Origin: Polaribacter aquimarinus
GTDB taxonomy: Bacteria; Bacteroidota; Bacteroidia; Flavobacteriales; Flavobacteriaceae
NCBI RefSeq assembly: GCF_003129485.1
Contig: NZ_QFFG01000002.1
Location: 1-64,000, forward strand
Reading direction: 5' to 3'
DNA length: 64,000 bases
The notes beneath the pieces were generated by a model. It had not been told where the DNA came from and ran no database searches. It saw only the letters and a list, made by a program, of their open reading frames with translations. The translations under genes were made by a program, and so were the position numbers. Positions 9,304 through 19,357 of the stretch are shown here, in pieces; position 1 is the first letter of the stretch, and each line of letters starts with the position of its first letter.

Positions 9304-10515
9304 AAGTTCTATAACTGTTATTTCTGGCCATATCCCAACTCGTCCGGGAAAGGCATGGTAACCGAACCCTCTATTTACGTTTATATACCTACCAAATTCT
9401 TCGTATAAGCCTGCCCATTGTTTATAAACATATTTTGATGGACTCCATTTAAAAAAACCAGGAATTTCAATGCCCATTTGCAATCCGTGAGTATGACCAC
9501 TTAAGGTTAAATGGTAATTAAAATCGTTTTCTTTTACTTTATATTCCCAATGACTTGGATCGTGTGTCATCAAAATTTTAAAATCTTCCTTTTGAACCCC
9601 TGATGAAGCTTTTTCTAAATCTCCAGCCTGATTAAATCCTTTTCCCCAGTTTTCTACTCCTAGAAGTGCAATTCTTTGTCCATCTTTTTCAATATATCTG
9701 TGTTCGTCTAACAGCAAATCGAATCCGATTTTTTTATGAATGTCTTTAACCGCTTTAAAATTATTGACTTTATCTTCTGGTTTTTCCCATTTCATATAAT
9801 CACCATAATCGTGATTTCCAAGTATGGCATATTTACCTTCTTTGGCTTCTAATTGAGCAAAAACATCAATCCAATTGTCCATTTCATCTGCTTTATTATT
9901 TACAATATCTCCCGTAAATAACATCAAATTCGATTTTTGTTGATTGATTAAATCTACTCCATATTGAATTTTTTCTTTATTGGTAAAACTTCCTGAATGA
10001 ATATCTGAAATCTGTGTAATCGTATAACCATCAAAAGCATCAGGTAAATCTTTAAAACTCAACTGATATTTTAATACTTTGTAATTGTATTTTCCTTGAA
10101 TGATTCCATAAATAAACGAAGCAAACGGAATTGCAGCCAACCCCAAAGCCAACTGCGAAATAAACTTTCTTCTTCCTGCTAATGGTTGTGTTTCATTGGA
10201 TGAAATTGCTGAAATTAGCTTTACAATCCACCTGTAAACATCTTCACCAAACAACACAATTATTACTACTAACTTTGGAATAGATACCGTAAGCAATAGC
10301 CCCATTGCCATTTGAAATTGTGGCGTTTGCCCATTACTTCTATCATATGTAAAAACGGTAATAAAAAAATTAATATAAACTGCTAAACTCACTAACAGAA
10401 AGGAAAAACGAATAATTTTACTTTTCGAAACTGATTTAAAGGCTTGAAACGTATAAAATTCTACAAGAACAACAACAACAGTTAAAATGATTAAAGGAAA
10501 AACCCAACGTGGCAT
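9292..10515 (-). CDS. Membrane-anchored metallophosphoesterase (YkuE-like)
   Basis: 407 residues. The first 150 hold about four hydrophobic helices (one near residues 3-20, others up to an FIYGIIQG segment), placing the enzyme at the membrane. The calcineurin-like phosphoesterase motifs follow in order: ISDIHSG, FTGDIVNN, LGNHDYGDY, THDPSHW and SGHTHGLQMG, which supply the dinuclear metal ligands. Close relatives such as YkuE act on envelope or lipid phosphodiesters, but the substrate here is unknown. It is transcribed alone on the minus strand and ends in its own terminator. Confidence 0.88.
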   Translation of the reverse strand: MPRWVFPLIILTVVVVLVEFYTFQAFKSVSKSKIIRFSFLLVSLAVYINFFITVFTYDRSNGQTPQFQMAMGLLLTVSIPKLVVIIVLFGEDVYRWIVKLISAISSNETQPLAGRRKFISQLALGLAAIPFASFIYGIIQGKYNYKVLKYQLSFKDLPDAFDGYTITQISDIHSGSFTNKEKIQYGVDLINQQKSNLMLFTGDIVNNKADEMDNWIDVFAQLEAKEGKYAILGNHDYGDYMKWEKPEDKVNNFKAVKDIHKKIGFDLLLDEHRYIEKDGQRIALLGVENWGKGFNQAGDLEKASSGVQKEDFKILMTHDPSHWEYKVKENDFNYHLTLSGHTHGLQMGIEIPGFFKWSPSKYVYKQWAGLYEEFGRYINVNRGFGYHAFPGRVGIWPEITVIELKKA

Positions 10516-10663
10516 AGAATATTTTTAAAATGTTAACAAAGATACTTCTTTAAATAGCGAATGAATTTTAACGTCTTGTTAAAGTTTTGTACCTTTCAAA
10601 ACTATCAAGAATCTTGATTTAGATTCAACTTTTATTATCATTTTTAACAACCAAAACAGTAAA

Positions 10664-13501
10664 ATGTCAGATCAAAAAAGGCTTTTTTTAGTTGATGCTT
10701 ACGCATTAATTTTCAGAGGATATTACGCTTTTATTAAAAACCCAAGAATCAATTCTAAAGGTTTAGACACCTCTGCAATTATGGGGTTTATGAATTCCCT
10801 TTTAGACGTAATTAAACGTGAAAGACCAGATCATTTAGCGGTTTGTTTTGACAAAGGTGGAAGTGTTGATAGAGTAGAAATGTTTGAAGCCTATAAGGCT
10901 AACAGAGATGAAACTCCAGAAGCCATTAAAGTTGCAGTACCTTACATTTATGAGATTTTAAAAGCAATGCACATTCCAATAATGGTTAAAGAAGGTTTTG
11001 AAGCAGATGATGTAATTGGAACACTTTCTAAACAAGCAGAAAAAGAAGGCTACAAAACTTTTATGGTAACGCCTGATAAGGATTTTGCACAATTGGTTTC
11101 AGAAAATATTTTTATGTACAAGCCTCGTTTTGGAGGTGGTTACGATATTTGGGGAGTTCCTGAAGTGCAAGAAAAATTTGGAGTTGAAACCCCAGAACAA
11201 GTCATCGATTTTTTAGGAATGATGGGAGATTCTGCAGATAATATTCCTGGTTTACCTGGAGTTGGAGAAAAAACTGCGAAGAAATTCTTAGCTCAATTTG
11301 GTTCTATGGAAGGCCTGTTAGCCAACACAGATCAATTGAAAGGGAAAATGAAAGAAAAAGTAGAAGTTAACGGAGAATTAGGTTTGCTATCTAAAAAACT
11401 AGCTACTATAATGCTAGATGTTCCTGTAACTTTTGATGCAACAGATTTTACTTTAGACCAACCTGATAAAGAAAAGGTAACCGAAATTTTTAACGATTTA
11501 GAGTTTAGAAATCTACTAACTAATTTCTTAAAAACGTTTGCTACTGAAACTACAACTCAAAACTCAGATGTCGTTGCGAGTGAAACGAAGCAATCTCCAA
11601 AAAAACCAACATCTAACACTGATGGTCAATTCGATTTATTTGCAGCTCCAGGAACAGGAAATGTATCTGAAGAAGAAACTGCATCAGGATTTAAAACCAT
11701 TGAAAACACCAACCACTTTTATCAACATATAGATTCTCCATTATCGAGAAAATTATTATTGAAAAAGTTAATGCAACAAACTTCTGTTTGTTTTGATACA
11801 GAAACTACTGGTTTAAAAGCGTTAGAAGTAGAATTAATCGGAATTGCATTTTCATACGAAGTTGGTAAAGGATATTATGTTTCTTTTCCTGAAAATCAAG
11901 AAGAAACCAAAACTATTTTAGAAGAATTCAGACCTTTTTTTGAATCTGATATTGAAAAAATTGGTCATAATTTAAAATACGATATTAAAGTCTTATCTAA
12001 TTACAATATGCCCGTAAAAGGTAAATTGTTTGATACAATGATTGCGCATTATTTGATCAATCCAGATATGAGGCATAATATGGATGTGCTGTCTGAAACT
12101 TATTTAAACTATCAACCTGTTTCAATTACAGAATTGATTGGTAAAAAAGGAAAAAATCAGTTATCAATGAGAGTTGTTCCAGTTGCTGACCAAACTGAAT
12201 ATGCAGTAGAAGATGCAGACATCACCCTACAACTAAAACAACATTTTACAGGAGAATTAGAAAGCGGTAACGTAACTAAATTATTTAATGATGTTGAGTT
12301 GCCTTTGGTTTCTGTTTTAACAGCTATGGAAATTGAGGGTATTAATGTAAATACTGATTTCTTAAAAGAATTGTCTGTTGCCTTAACAGATGACATCAAC
12401 GGATTAGAAAAAGGAATTCACGAACAAGCAGGTGAAGAGTTTAATATTGCATCACCCAAACAATTAGGAATTGTTTTATTCGAAAATTTAAAGTTGGTTG
12501 ACAAACCAAAAAAGACCAAAACTGGACAATACAAAACAGGTGAAGAGATTTTATCTTACTTAGCCAAAGACCATCAAATTATTAGAGATATTTTAGAATA
12601 TCGTCAGTATAAAAAATTACAAAGCACTTATGTTGATGCTTTACCGAATGAAATCAATCCGAAAACAGGAAGAATTCATACAGTTTATGCCCAAGCAGTT
12701 GCTGCAACAGGAAGATTGAGTTCTAACAATCCTAATTTACAAAACATTCCTATTAGAACAGAACGTGGTCGTGAAGTGCGTAAAGCATTTATTCCAAGAG
12801 ATGAAAATCATGTATTATTAGCTGCGGATTATAGCCAAATTGAATTGCGAATAATTGCTGCACTAAGTGAAGAAGAAACGATGATAAATGCTTTTAAAAA
12901 TGGCGAAGATATTCACGCTTCTACCGCTGCAAAAGTATTTAATGTTGATATAAATGATGTTACTCGCGAACAACGTAGCAATGCAAAAACGGTTAATTTC
13001 GGAATTATCTACGGAGTTTCTGCTTTTGGATTGAGCAACCAAACTGACTTATCTAGAGGTGAAGCCAAAGAATTGATTGACACCTATTATGAAACCTATC
13101 CAAAGTTAAAAGCATATATGTCATCGCAAGTAGATTTTGCTCGCGAACACGGATATGTAGAAACCATTTTAAAAAGACGTAGGTATTTAAAAGACATCAA
13201 CTCTAGAAATGCAATGGTAAGATCTGGAGCAGAGAGAAATGCTGTAAATGCACCAATTCAAGGTTCTGCTGCAGATATTATTAAGCTAGCAATGATTAAC
13301 ATTCATAACCGATTTGAGCAAGAGAATTTTACATCTAAAATGTTATTACAAGTGCACGATGAATTGGTTTTTGATGCACATAAAGATGAATTAGAAACGA
13401 TAAAACCTATCATTCAACACGAAATGGAAAATGCCTTTAAAATGACGGTCCCTTTAGATGTAGAAATGGGAATTGGTGAAAATTGGTTGGAAGCGCATTA
13501 A
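10664..13501 (+). CDS. polA: DNA polymerase I
   Basis: 945 residues with all three classical domains. The 5'-nuclease domain (about 1-290) includes FEADDVIGTL, TPDKDFAQLV and GDSADNIPG. The 3'-5' exonuclease domain has an intact acidic active site (FDTETTG at about 376, GHNLKYDIK, YAVEDADI). The polymerase domain carries ADYSQIELR near 719, RSNAKTVNFGIIYG and VHDELVFD near 896. The enzyme fills repair gaps and removes RNA primers. The linker after the 5'-nuclease domain (about 293-340) is long, low in complexity and contains an in-frame dispersed-repeat-like element (separate entry). The next gene starts 9 bases after the stop, suggesting co-transcription. Confidence 0.98.
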   Translation: MSDQKRLFLVDAYALIFRGYYAFIKNPRINSKGLDTSAIMGFMNSLLDVIKRERPDHLAVCFDKGGSVDRVEMFEAYKANRDETPEAIKVAVPYIYEILKAMHIPIMVKEGFEADDVIGTLSKQAEKEGYKTFMVTPDKDFAQLVSENIFMYKPRFGGGYDIWGVPEVQEKFGVETPEQVIDFLGMMGDSADNIPGLPGVGEKTAKKFLAQFGSMEGLLANTDQLKGKMKEKVEVNGELGLLSKKLATIMLDVPVTFDATDFTLDQPDKEKVTEIFNDLEFRNLLTNFLKTFATETTTQNSDVVASETKQSPKKPTSNTDGQFDLFAAPGTGNVSEEETASGFKTIENTNHFYQHIDSPLSRKLLLKKLMQQTSVCFDTETTGLKALEVELIGIAFSYEVGKGYYVSFPENQEETKTILEEFRPFFESDIEKIGHNLKYDIKVLSNYNMPVKGKLFDTMIAHYLINPDMRHNMDVLSETYLNYQPVSITELIGKKGKNQLSMRVVPVADQTEYAVEDADITLQLKQHFTGELESGNVTKLFNDVELPLVSVLTAMEIEGINVNTDFLKELSVALTDDINGLEKGIHEQAGEEFNIASPKQLGIVLFENLKLVDKPKKTKTGQYKTGEEILSYLAKDHQIIRDILEYRQYKKLQSTYVDALPNEINPKTGRIHTVYAQAVAATGRLSSNNPNLQNIPIRTERGREVRKAFIPRDENHVLLAADYSQIELRIIAALSEEETMINAFKNGEDIHASTAAKVFNVDINDVTREQRSNAKTVNFGIIYGVSAFGLSNQTDLSRGEAKELIDTYYETYPKLKAYMSSQVDFAREHGYVETILKRRRYLKDINSRNAMVRSGAERNAVNAPIQGSAADIIKLAMINIHNRFEQENFTSKMLLQVHDELVFDAHKDELETIKPIIQHEMENAFKMTVPLDVEMGIGENWLEAH
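11570..11597. repeat. Dispersed palindromic-repeat-like element inside polA
   Basis: The segment GTTGCGAG...ACGAAGCAATC matches the core of a short dispersed repeat I know from many bacterial genomes (consensus-like ATTGCGAG-GA-ACGAAGCAAT), with the outer GTTGC/GCAAT arms able to pair. It is read in frame as about residues 303-312 (VVASETKQS) of PolA, in the interdomain linker. The match to the repeat family is from memory; no second copy was noticed in this window. Confidence 0.55.
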
Positions 13502-13510
13502 AAAGTAGAA

Positions 13511-15469
13511 ATGTTATTCCCAAAACGACATAGTTTATTAAAAACTTTTGCAATAACTTTCTTGTTTTTTGCAATATTGATTCGTGTATGTTTGTACTTT
13601 TTTTCGATAAAATTAATTGATTTTTCAATACTCAATTTTATCAAAATTTTTGCAATCGGATTCTTTTATGATATTGGCTCGTTAACTTATTTTTTAGCAC
13701 TTTACGTTGTTTATTTACTAATTATTCCTGCAAAATTACACGGGAGTAAATTAGACAAAATCATCACCAATTTTGCTTATGGTTTATTTCTTTTTGTAAT
13801 CATTTTTTCTTTTTTAGCAGAAATCCCTTTTTGGCAAGAATATCAACGTAGGTTTAATTTTATTGCGGTTGACTATTTATTATACACCTATGAAGTTGTT
13901 GAAAATATCCACCAGACTTTTCCTATTCCTTTATTAATTGGTGTTATTTTTTTAATCTTGTTTTTATCCATTCGATATGCAAAACATAAGAATGCATACA
14001 ATAATACTTTTCAAAATTCAGACTCTTTTAAAGCCAAATTAATCCCATCTTCAATTATAATAACTATTCTTATTTTATTTCATTTTAACATTAAAAATAC
14101 GCAAGCTGAAGTTTTTGATAATGTAAATGAAAATGAGTTGGCAAAATCGGGTTTGTACTCTTTTTTTGCAGCTTATAAAAGTAATGAACTAAACTTTAAA
14201 GATTTTTATCAAACCATTGATTCTTCAGAAAATTACACCATTTTAAGAAATAAAATTACCGCAGAAAATGATAGTCTTTTATCAGACTCTAAAGACATTA
14301 TTAGATTTACAAGAAACAATGGTAAAGAACAAAAACCTAATGTAATTTTTATAGGTTTAGAAAGTTTAAACGCACGTTTTATGCCTAGTTTTAGTAATAA
14401 TGAAAACTGGGCGATTGCAATTGATTCTTTAGCAAATAAATCTATATTTTTCACCAATTTATTTGCAACTGGAACACGAACTATAAGAGGTATGGAAGCA
14501 ATAACTTTAGCAATTCCTCCAACACCTGGAAGAAGTATTGTAAAAAGAAAAAGCAACCACAACTTATTTACCATAGGCGAAATATTTAAACAAAAAGGGT
14601 ATACTCGAACTTTTATGTATGGTGGAGATGGACATTTTGACAATATGACAAATTATTTTAGTTATAATGGATTCGATATTATTGACAGAAAAAAATCGCA
14701 TCGTATAAACACTAAACTTCCAACAAAAAGAACAAGAATAGAAGATAATGAAGTTACTTTCGAGAATGCATGGGCTGCTTGTGATGGAGATTTGTATAAC
14801 AAGCTTTTAAAATATGCAGACCAACAACACAAAACCAAACAACCTTTTTTTAATTTTGTAATGACCAGTTCTAACCACCAACCATATACTTTCCCGAAAG
14901 GGGTTATTAATTCGGATGAGAACACAAGAGAAAACGCAATAAAATATACAGACAAAACATTTAAGGAATTCTTTGAAAAAGCAAAAACAAAACCTTGGTT
15001 TAAAAACACTGTCTTTGTTGTTATGGCTGATCATTGTTGCTACAGTGCAGGAAGAACAGAAATCAACGTTGAAAATCATCATATTCCAGCTTATATTTTT
15101 AATTTAAAAAATGAAAAACCAAGACAAATTGATAAATTATCTTCTCAAATAGATATCTTCCCAACACTATTTGGTTATTTAAATTGGAGTTATGAAAACA
15201 AACTTTTTGGAAAAGATATTTCTAAAATGTCTCTTGAAGAAGAACGTGCTTTTGTTGGAAATCACAGAAAAGTTGGACTTTTAAAACCTAATAAATTACT
15301 AATTTTAGACACGCAAAAACAACATACTACTTATTATTGGAATAAAGAAAAGAATAAACTCACAAAGACAAAAACAGATTCTATTCTATTAAAAGAAACC
15401 ATTGCTTACTATCAATCTGCATATGAATTATTTAAAAATGGTGGATTAAAAATAGCTTCAGAAAAATAA
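13511..15469 (+). CDS. LtaS/MdoB-like membrane sulfatase-fold phosphotransferase
   Basis: 652 residues. About five transmembrane helices occupy residues 1-200 and an extracytoplasmic alkaline-phosphatase/sulfatase-fold domain follows from about 270. Visible active-site elements are the metal ligand in FIGLESLNA (about 283), the nucleophile threonine in GTRTIRGME (about 322) and the DH pair in VMADHCC (about 506), as in LtaS lipoteichoic acid synthase and the phosphoglycerol transferases MdoB/OpgB. Gram-negative homologues decorate glycans or lipids with phosphoglycerol or phosphoethanolamine; the substrate here is not known. It sits 9 bases after polA. Confidence 0.87.
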   Translation: MLFPKRHSLLKTFAITFLFFAILIRVCLYFFSIKLIDFSILNFIKIFAIGFFYDIGSLTYFLALYVVYLLIIPAKLHGSKLDKIITNFAYGLFLFVIIFSFLAEIPFWQEYQRRFNFIAVDYLLYTYEVVENIHQTFPIPLLIGVIFLILFLSIRYAKHKNAYNNTFQNSDSFKAKLIPSSIIITILILFHFNIKNTQAEVFDNVNENELAKSGLYSFFAAYKSNELNFKDFYQTIDSSENYTILRNKITAENDSLLSDSKDIIRFTRNNGKEQKPNVIFIGLESLNARFMPSFSNNENWAIAIDSLANKSIFFTNLFATGTRTIRGMEAITLAIPPTPGRSIVKRKSNHNLFTIGEIFKQKGYTRTFMYGGDGHFDNMTNYFSYNGFDIIDRKKSHRINTKLPTKRTRIEDNEVTFENAWAACDGDLYNKLLKYADQQHKTKQPFFNFVMTSSNHQPYTFPKGVINSDENTRENAIKYTDKTFKEFFEKAKTKPWFKNTVFVVMADHCCYSAGRTEINVENHHIPAYIFNLKNEKPRQIDKLSSQIDIFPTLFGYLNWSYENKLFGKDISKMSLEEERAFVGNHRKVGLLKPNKLLILDTQKQHTTYYWNKEKNKLTKTKTDSILLKETIAYYQSAYELFKNGGLKIASEK

Positions 15470-15536
15470 ATTTCTTTTATTCATTTTTTTGATATGCATC
15501 AATTCTTTTTTATCCTTAATTTTGCAAACGAAAATT

Positions 15537-16490
15537 ATGAGTATTATTTCTAAAGACATACAAAAAGCTGTTCAGTTATTATCTAATGAAGAATTAGTTG
15601 CCATACCCACAGAAACAGTTTACGGGTTAGCTGGAAATATTTTTAGTGAAAAAGCGATAAAAAGTATTTTTTCCACAAAGAAACGTCCTTTTTTTAATCC
15701 TTTAATTGTTCATATACCTTCTGTCGAAGTATTAGATAACATCGTTAATCACATTCCTAATAAAGCAAAACTATTAGCCGATGCTTTTTGGCCAGGTTCT
15801 ATGACGTTAGTTTTAAAAAAAAAATCAAAAATTCCTGATTTAATTACCGCAGGCAAAGACACTGTTGCTGTACGTATTCCAAATCACCCTTTAACTTTAA
15901 ATTTGTTAGAAAATTTAAAGTTTCCTTTAGCTGCTCCAAGTGCTAATCCTTTTGGAAGTATTAGTCCAACAAAACCAGAACATGTAGCGCGTTATTTTAA
16001 AAATGATATTGAAATGGTTTTAGATGGTGGTGCTTGTACCAATGGTATCGAATCTACTATTATTGGTTTTGAAGATGATGAACCTATTATTTACAGACTA
16101 GGTGCATTGGCTTTAGAAGAAATTGAAGCCGTTATTGGTAAAATTACTGTTAAAAATAAAAAAGAACATAAACCTGATGCACCAGGAATGTTAGCAAGAC
16201 ATTATGCTCCATCTACACGTACTTTTTTAGTTGATGATGTGGCATCAGAAGTTAAAAAACATCCAAATAAAAAAGTTGGCGTGCTTGTTTTTTATCAATC
16301 TTTAAACAATGATGCTTTGACTGAGATTATCTTATCTAAGAAAAAATCTTTACAGGAAGCTGCAACTAACCTTTACAGCAGTTTACACGAATTAGATCTT
16401 CAAAATTTAGATATTATTATTGCTGAACGTTTCCCTAATAATGATTTAGGAAAGTCAATTAATGATCGTTTACAACGCGCCACTTTTTAA
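15537..16490 (+). CDS. L-threonylcarbamoyladenylate synthase (Sua5/TsaC family)
   Basis: 317 residues from the ATG at 15537. An upstream in-frame start at 15489 is unlikely, because a -7-like TAATTTTG lies between the two at 15517-15524. The enzyme makes threonylcarbamoyl-AMP from threonine, bicarbonate and ATP for the t6A37 modification of ANN-decoding tRNAs. The YrdC domain shows IPTETVYGLAGN, KRPFFNPLIVHI, FWPGSMTLVL, APSANPFGSISPT and GIESTIIGF. A C-terminal Sua5 domain follows (PGMLARHYAPST onward), making this the long Sua5-type form rather than the short TsaC form. Confidence 0.95.
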   Translation: MSIISKDIQKAVQLLSNEELVAIPTETVYGLAGNIFSEKAIKSIFSTKKRPFFNPLIVHIPSVEVLDNIVNHIPNKAKLLADAFWPGSMTLVLKKKSKIPDLITAGKDTVAVRIPNHPLTLNLLENLKFPLAAPSANPFGSISPTKPEHVARYFKNDIEMVLDGGACTNGIESTIIGFEDDEPIIYRLGALALEEIEAVIGKITVKNKKEHKPDAPGMLARHYAPSTRTFLVDDVASEVKKHPNKKVGVLVFYQSLNNDALTEIILSKKKSLQEAATNLYSSLHELDLQNLDIIIAERFPNNDLGKSINDRLQRATF

Positions 16491-16495
16491 TGAAA

Positions 16496-19120
16496 TTACC
16501 TAGTAAATCTATAGGTAACTTTCACTAAAAAAGTGTCATTTGCTGGCTGATTAAAAACTTGATCTGAAACGCTACCAAGTAAATCATTAGAAGGGTTTAC
16601 ATTTCCAACAGAGCCTCTGGACCATACAAAAAATAATTCTGAACCTGGAATATATTCCCACCTTGCTACTAAATTAGTTTGCAACTGTACAAATGAGAAA
16701 TCTGGATTTGAGAAACTATAATCTACATTACCATTTCTATTTTCATCAATCAAGTAAACATCTTTTTGTAGATTAATTTGATTACTGTCATAAACAGAAA
16801 TTCTATCATTTATTGTATTTCCTGTAGGATTTAAAACATAATTCAAATCTGTAAAAGTCCCTTTAGAGATAAATGGTTGTCCATAAAATTGAAGCGAAAT
16901 ATCTGGTGTAAAACTATAATTTAATCGTAATGTTGTGGTTAAGGTCTGGTTTTGAATTCTACCTAAAATATACCTTGTTGCATTGTTAAATTTTGTTTCT
17001 GTTACATATTGGGTTCTATCATACAAATTAGCATATTCTATATCTAAAGACATACTTAATGCATCGGTTGGTTGATAATTGGTACGTATTGCAAAGCGAT
17101 CTCTACCAACTACATTTTCTGAGGTAAATCTATTGGAATACCCTAGGGTAAAACTGAACAATTTACTTCTATCAGAACCGAAGAAAAAATACCAATACCC
17201 TGTGTTAGGCCTTCTAAATCGAGGACCTCCTCTTAAATAGAAGTTATCAAAATAATTAGTACTTAAACCAGAACCTGATTCTGTCCACCAATTATTTATC
17301 CAGCTTATTTCTCCTCTAACTTCATATCTAACTCTATTCAAATTTCCTTCAAAGTCATAAAAAGTACTTTGCTCAAAACCCAAATCGATATTTCTGTAAG
17401 TTTTTGTGGGAACTTGCCATAAATAATTTAGGTTACTAAACTGAATGATTTCATCAGTTCTTCTTAAAAAACCAACATCATTTAACTCTAGTTCTGGAGA
17501 GCGCCAAATTACTCCTCCATTAAAACGCCAATTATCTCCGCCATTTTTACCAATTTCTATTCTACCTCCTGTTCCTGTTAATGCTGTTTTATTATTATCA
17601 ACAAAAACATGACTAGCACCTACTCTTTGAAAGTTATGACGTAATGTTCGTTGAGTAGCAGTAATAGCCTCTTCAGTTCCTTGAACATTACTAAAAATAA
17701 CATTACCATCTATATAGTAAGTTCTGTTTTTCCAGTTATGCTGAAAATCTATACCAGCAGTGTAAGCAGCTTTATGAAGTTCTGTAAAATTACCATCCGA
17801 AAAACGATTTGTCGCTGTAAAAATTCCTCCTATAAAAGAGTTTCTTTCATTAAAATCTTTTTGAGCCCTAGCCACAAAATAATTAGTCATTGGTTCAACA
17901 ATTTCTTCTCTTTCAGACCCATTAGTTTGCTTAATGGTAGCAAACTCATTTGCTGTTAAACTTTCTAAGACACCAATTGACCAACCCTCATTTGTTTTAC
18001 CTGAAAACTTTGCTGCTCCTAGTATTGTTGAATTCTGTGGAACATCTGCAAACTCGCCAGTTTGTATATTGGCACTTCTATGAGGGTTTCTACCAATTCT
18101 TCTACTATAAAAAAGATTATCACTTCCGTTAGCAAATTCAAAATCGAAAATATTAAAATTCTCTACAAAAAAAGGACGTTGCTCTCTAAAAAATATCTGA
18201 AATCCATCTAAAGCAATCGCGCCTGGATCAGCTTCGACCTGACCAAAATCTGGGTTTACTGTCAAATCTAATGTTAAGTCATTAGTTATTCCAATTTTGG
18301 CATCTAAACCTGCGTTTATTTTAAAATCATTTCCGTCTCTATAGGGGTTACCTACTTCTGCTGGATATATATCTTGTTGAAAAACAGAAAAAGGTTGAAT
18401 TTCTAGTTGTTTTTGAGATACTAAGTTTTTTAAGCCATGTAATTCTCCGGCTTCACTTACAAAACCTGCTTGATCATTAGGTATTCTTTGCCAAAGAGAG
18501 CGTTCTTGAATTCTAAAAATAGTTCTATTAACATTAAAACCCCATATTTGCTCTTTTGCTTTTCCAAATCGTAATTGACTGAATGGAATTTTCATTTCTG
18601 CAGTCCATCCTTTCTCATCTACTTTAGCATTTGTATACCAAATAGGATTCCAGCTTGAATCCCAATTATTGCCATTTTGGGATATTATTTCTTCACCTTT
18701 AACACCTGCTGCTGTTGTGGTAAAAACAAAAGCTGTTCTTTTATCATGATAACTATCGATGATTACATTTACTCTATCACCTGCAAAACCATCTCTTCTA
18801 CTCAAACGCTGTTGAATTAAATCTGGCTCATCATCAAAAGCTCTTATAGCAATATAAAGATATTTAGAATCGTACATTACTTTAAACTTTGTTTGATAAG
18901 TTGGAGGAGTTCCCTCATCTGGTCTTTTCTCTGTAAAGTTAGATGACCATTCAACAATATTCCAACCTTCGTCAGAAATATCACCATCTATGACTGGTGT
19001 TTTTTTTAATTTTTTTGTTGTATAAACTCTTTTAGGTAGTGATATTGCTGTTGATTCTTGACCAGAAACTCCGAAAGAAATACAAATACATACAAATAGA
19101 AGATATGGGCGTAGCTTCAT
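16496..19120 (-). CDS. DUF5916 outer-membrane protein with CBM9-like N-terminal domain
   Basis: 874 residues with a signal peptide (MKLRPYLLFVCICISFGVSGQ). Residues about 35-230 form a carbohydrate-binding family 9-like domain (PVIDGDISDEGW, DSKYLYIAIRAFDDEP). The remainder is the DUF5916 region (GQVEADPGAIALDGFQ, FFREQRPFFVEN), rich in alternating strands and ending in an aromatic/basic YRFTR typical of an outer-membrane barrel. The family is common and often multicopy in Bacteroidota; its function is not established, though glycan or peptide handling at the surface is often guessed. It is a single-gene unit convergent with the Sua5 gene, 5 bases apart. Confidence 0.88.
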   Translation of the reverse strand: MKLRPYLLFVCICISFGVSGQESTAISLPKRVYTTKKLKKTPVIDGDISDEGWNIVEWSSNFTEKRPDEGTPPTYQTKFKVMYDSKYLYIAIRAFDDEPDLIQQRLSRRDGFAGDRVNVIIDSYHDKRTAFVFTTTAAGVKGEEIISQNGNNWDSSWNPIWYTNAKVDEKGWTAEMKIPFSQLRFGKAKEQIWGFNVNRTIFRIQERSLWQRIPNDQAGFVSEAGELHGLKNLVSQKQLEIQPFSVFQQDIYPAEVGNPYRDGNDFKINAGLDAKIGITNDLTLDLTVNPDFGQVEADPGAIALDGFQIFFREQRPFFVENFNIFDFEFANGSDNLFYSRRIGRNPHRSANIQTGEFADVPQNSTILGAAKFSGKTNEGWSIGVLESLTANEFATIKQTNGSEREEIVEPMTNYFVARAQKDFNERNSFIGGIFTATNRFSDGNFTELHKAAYTAGIDFQHNWKNRTYYIDGNVIFSNVQGTEEAITATQRTLRHNFQRVGASHVFVDNNKTALTGTGGRIEIGKNGGDNWRFNGGVIWRSPELELNDVGFLRRTDEIIQFSNLNYLWQVPTKTYRNIDLGFEQSTFYDFEGNLNRVRYEVRGEISWINNWWTESGSGLSTNYFDNFYLRGGPRFRRPNTGYWYFFFGSDRSKLFSFTLGYSNRFTSENVVGRDRFAIRTNYQPTDALSMSLDIEYANLYDRTQYVTETKFNNATRYILGRIQNQTLTTTLRLNYSFTPDISLQFYGQPFISKGTFTDLNYVLNPTGNTINDRISVYDSNQINLQKDVYLIDENRNGNVDYSFSNPDFSFVQLQTNLVARWEYIPGSELFFVWSRGSVGNVNPSNDLLGSVSDQVFNQPANDTFLVKVTYRFTR

Positions 19121-19266
19121 AAAATATTGGTAGTTGACTTGAAAAAATAATGATTTAAAACTAATTTTTGCTTTTACAAAAGTACTTTTCTATTTTCATA
19201 AGGTTATGTTAATAATTACTTTGAAATTTTAACACTTTAAAAAGTTAAAAAATAACTAAATCACTA

Positions 19267-19297
19267 TTTGTCAATCAAATAAATAATAGTACATTTG
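19267..19297 (+). promoter_or_regulatory. Strong promoter of the rplM-rpsI operon
   Basis: TTTG (19267-19270), a 19-base spacer and TACATTTG (19290-19297) match the Bacteroidota consensus exactly. A leader of about 55 bases, purine-rich near the start codon, separates it from rplM. No convincing L13 leader fold was found. Confidence 0.85.
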
Positions 19298-19357
19298 CAC
19301 TCCTTTTTTAAGGAAAAGTAATATTATAAATATAGAACAAAGACTAAAAGTGTAATT

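Noticed and set aside
11538..11732. Plus-strand frame inside polA containing SLRVKRSNL
   Set aside because: It is the alternate-frame translation of the dispersed-repeat-like element; PolA is intact in the main frame.
14233..15082. Three minus-strand frames of 91-136 codons
   Set aside because: Shadows of the LtaS-like gene, which has complete active-site motifs on the plus strand.
19298..19357. Possible ribosomal-protein leader structure before rplM
   Set aside because: Only weak, short complementarity was found; nothing comparable to a known L13 leader could be supported.
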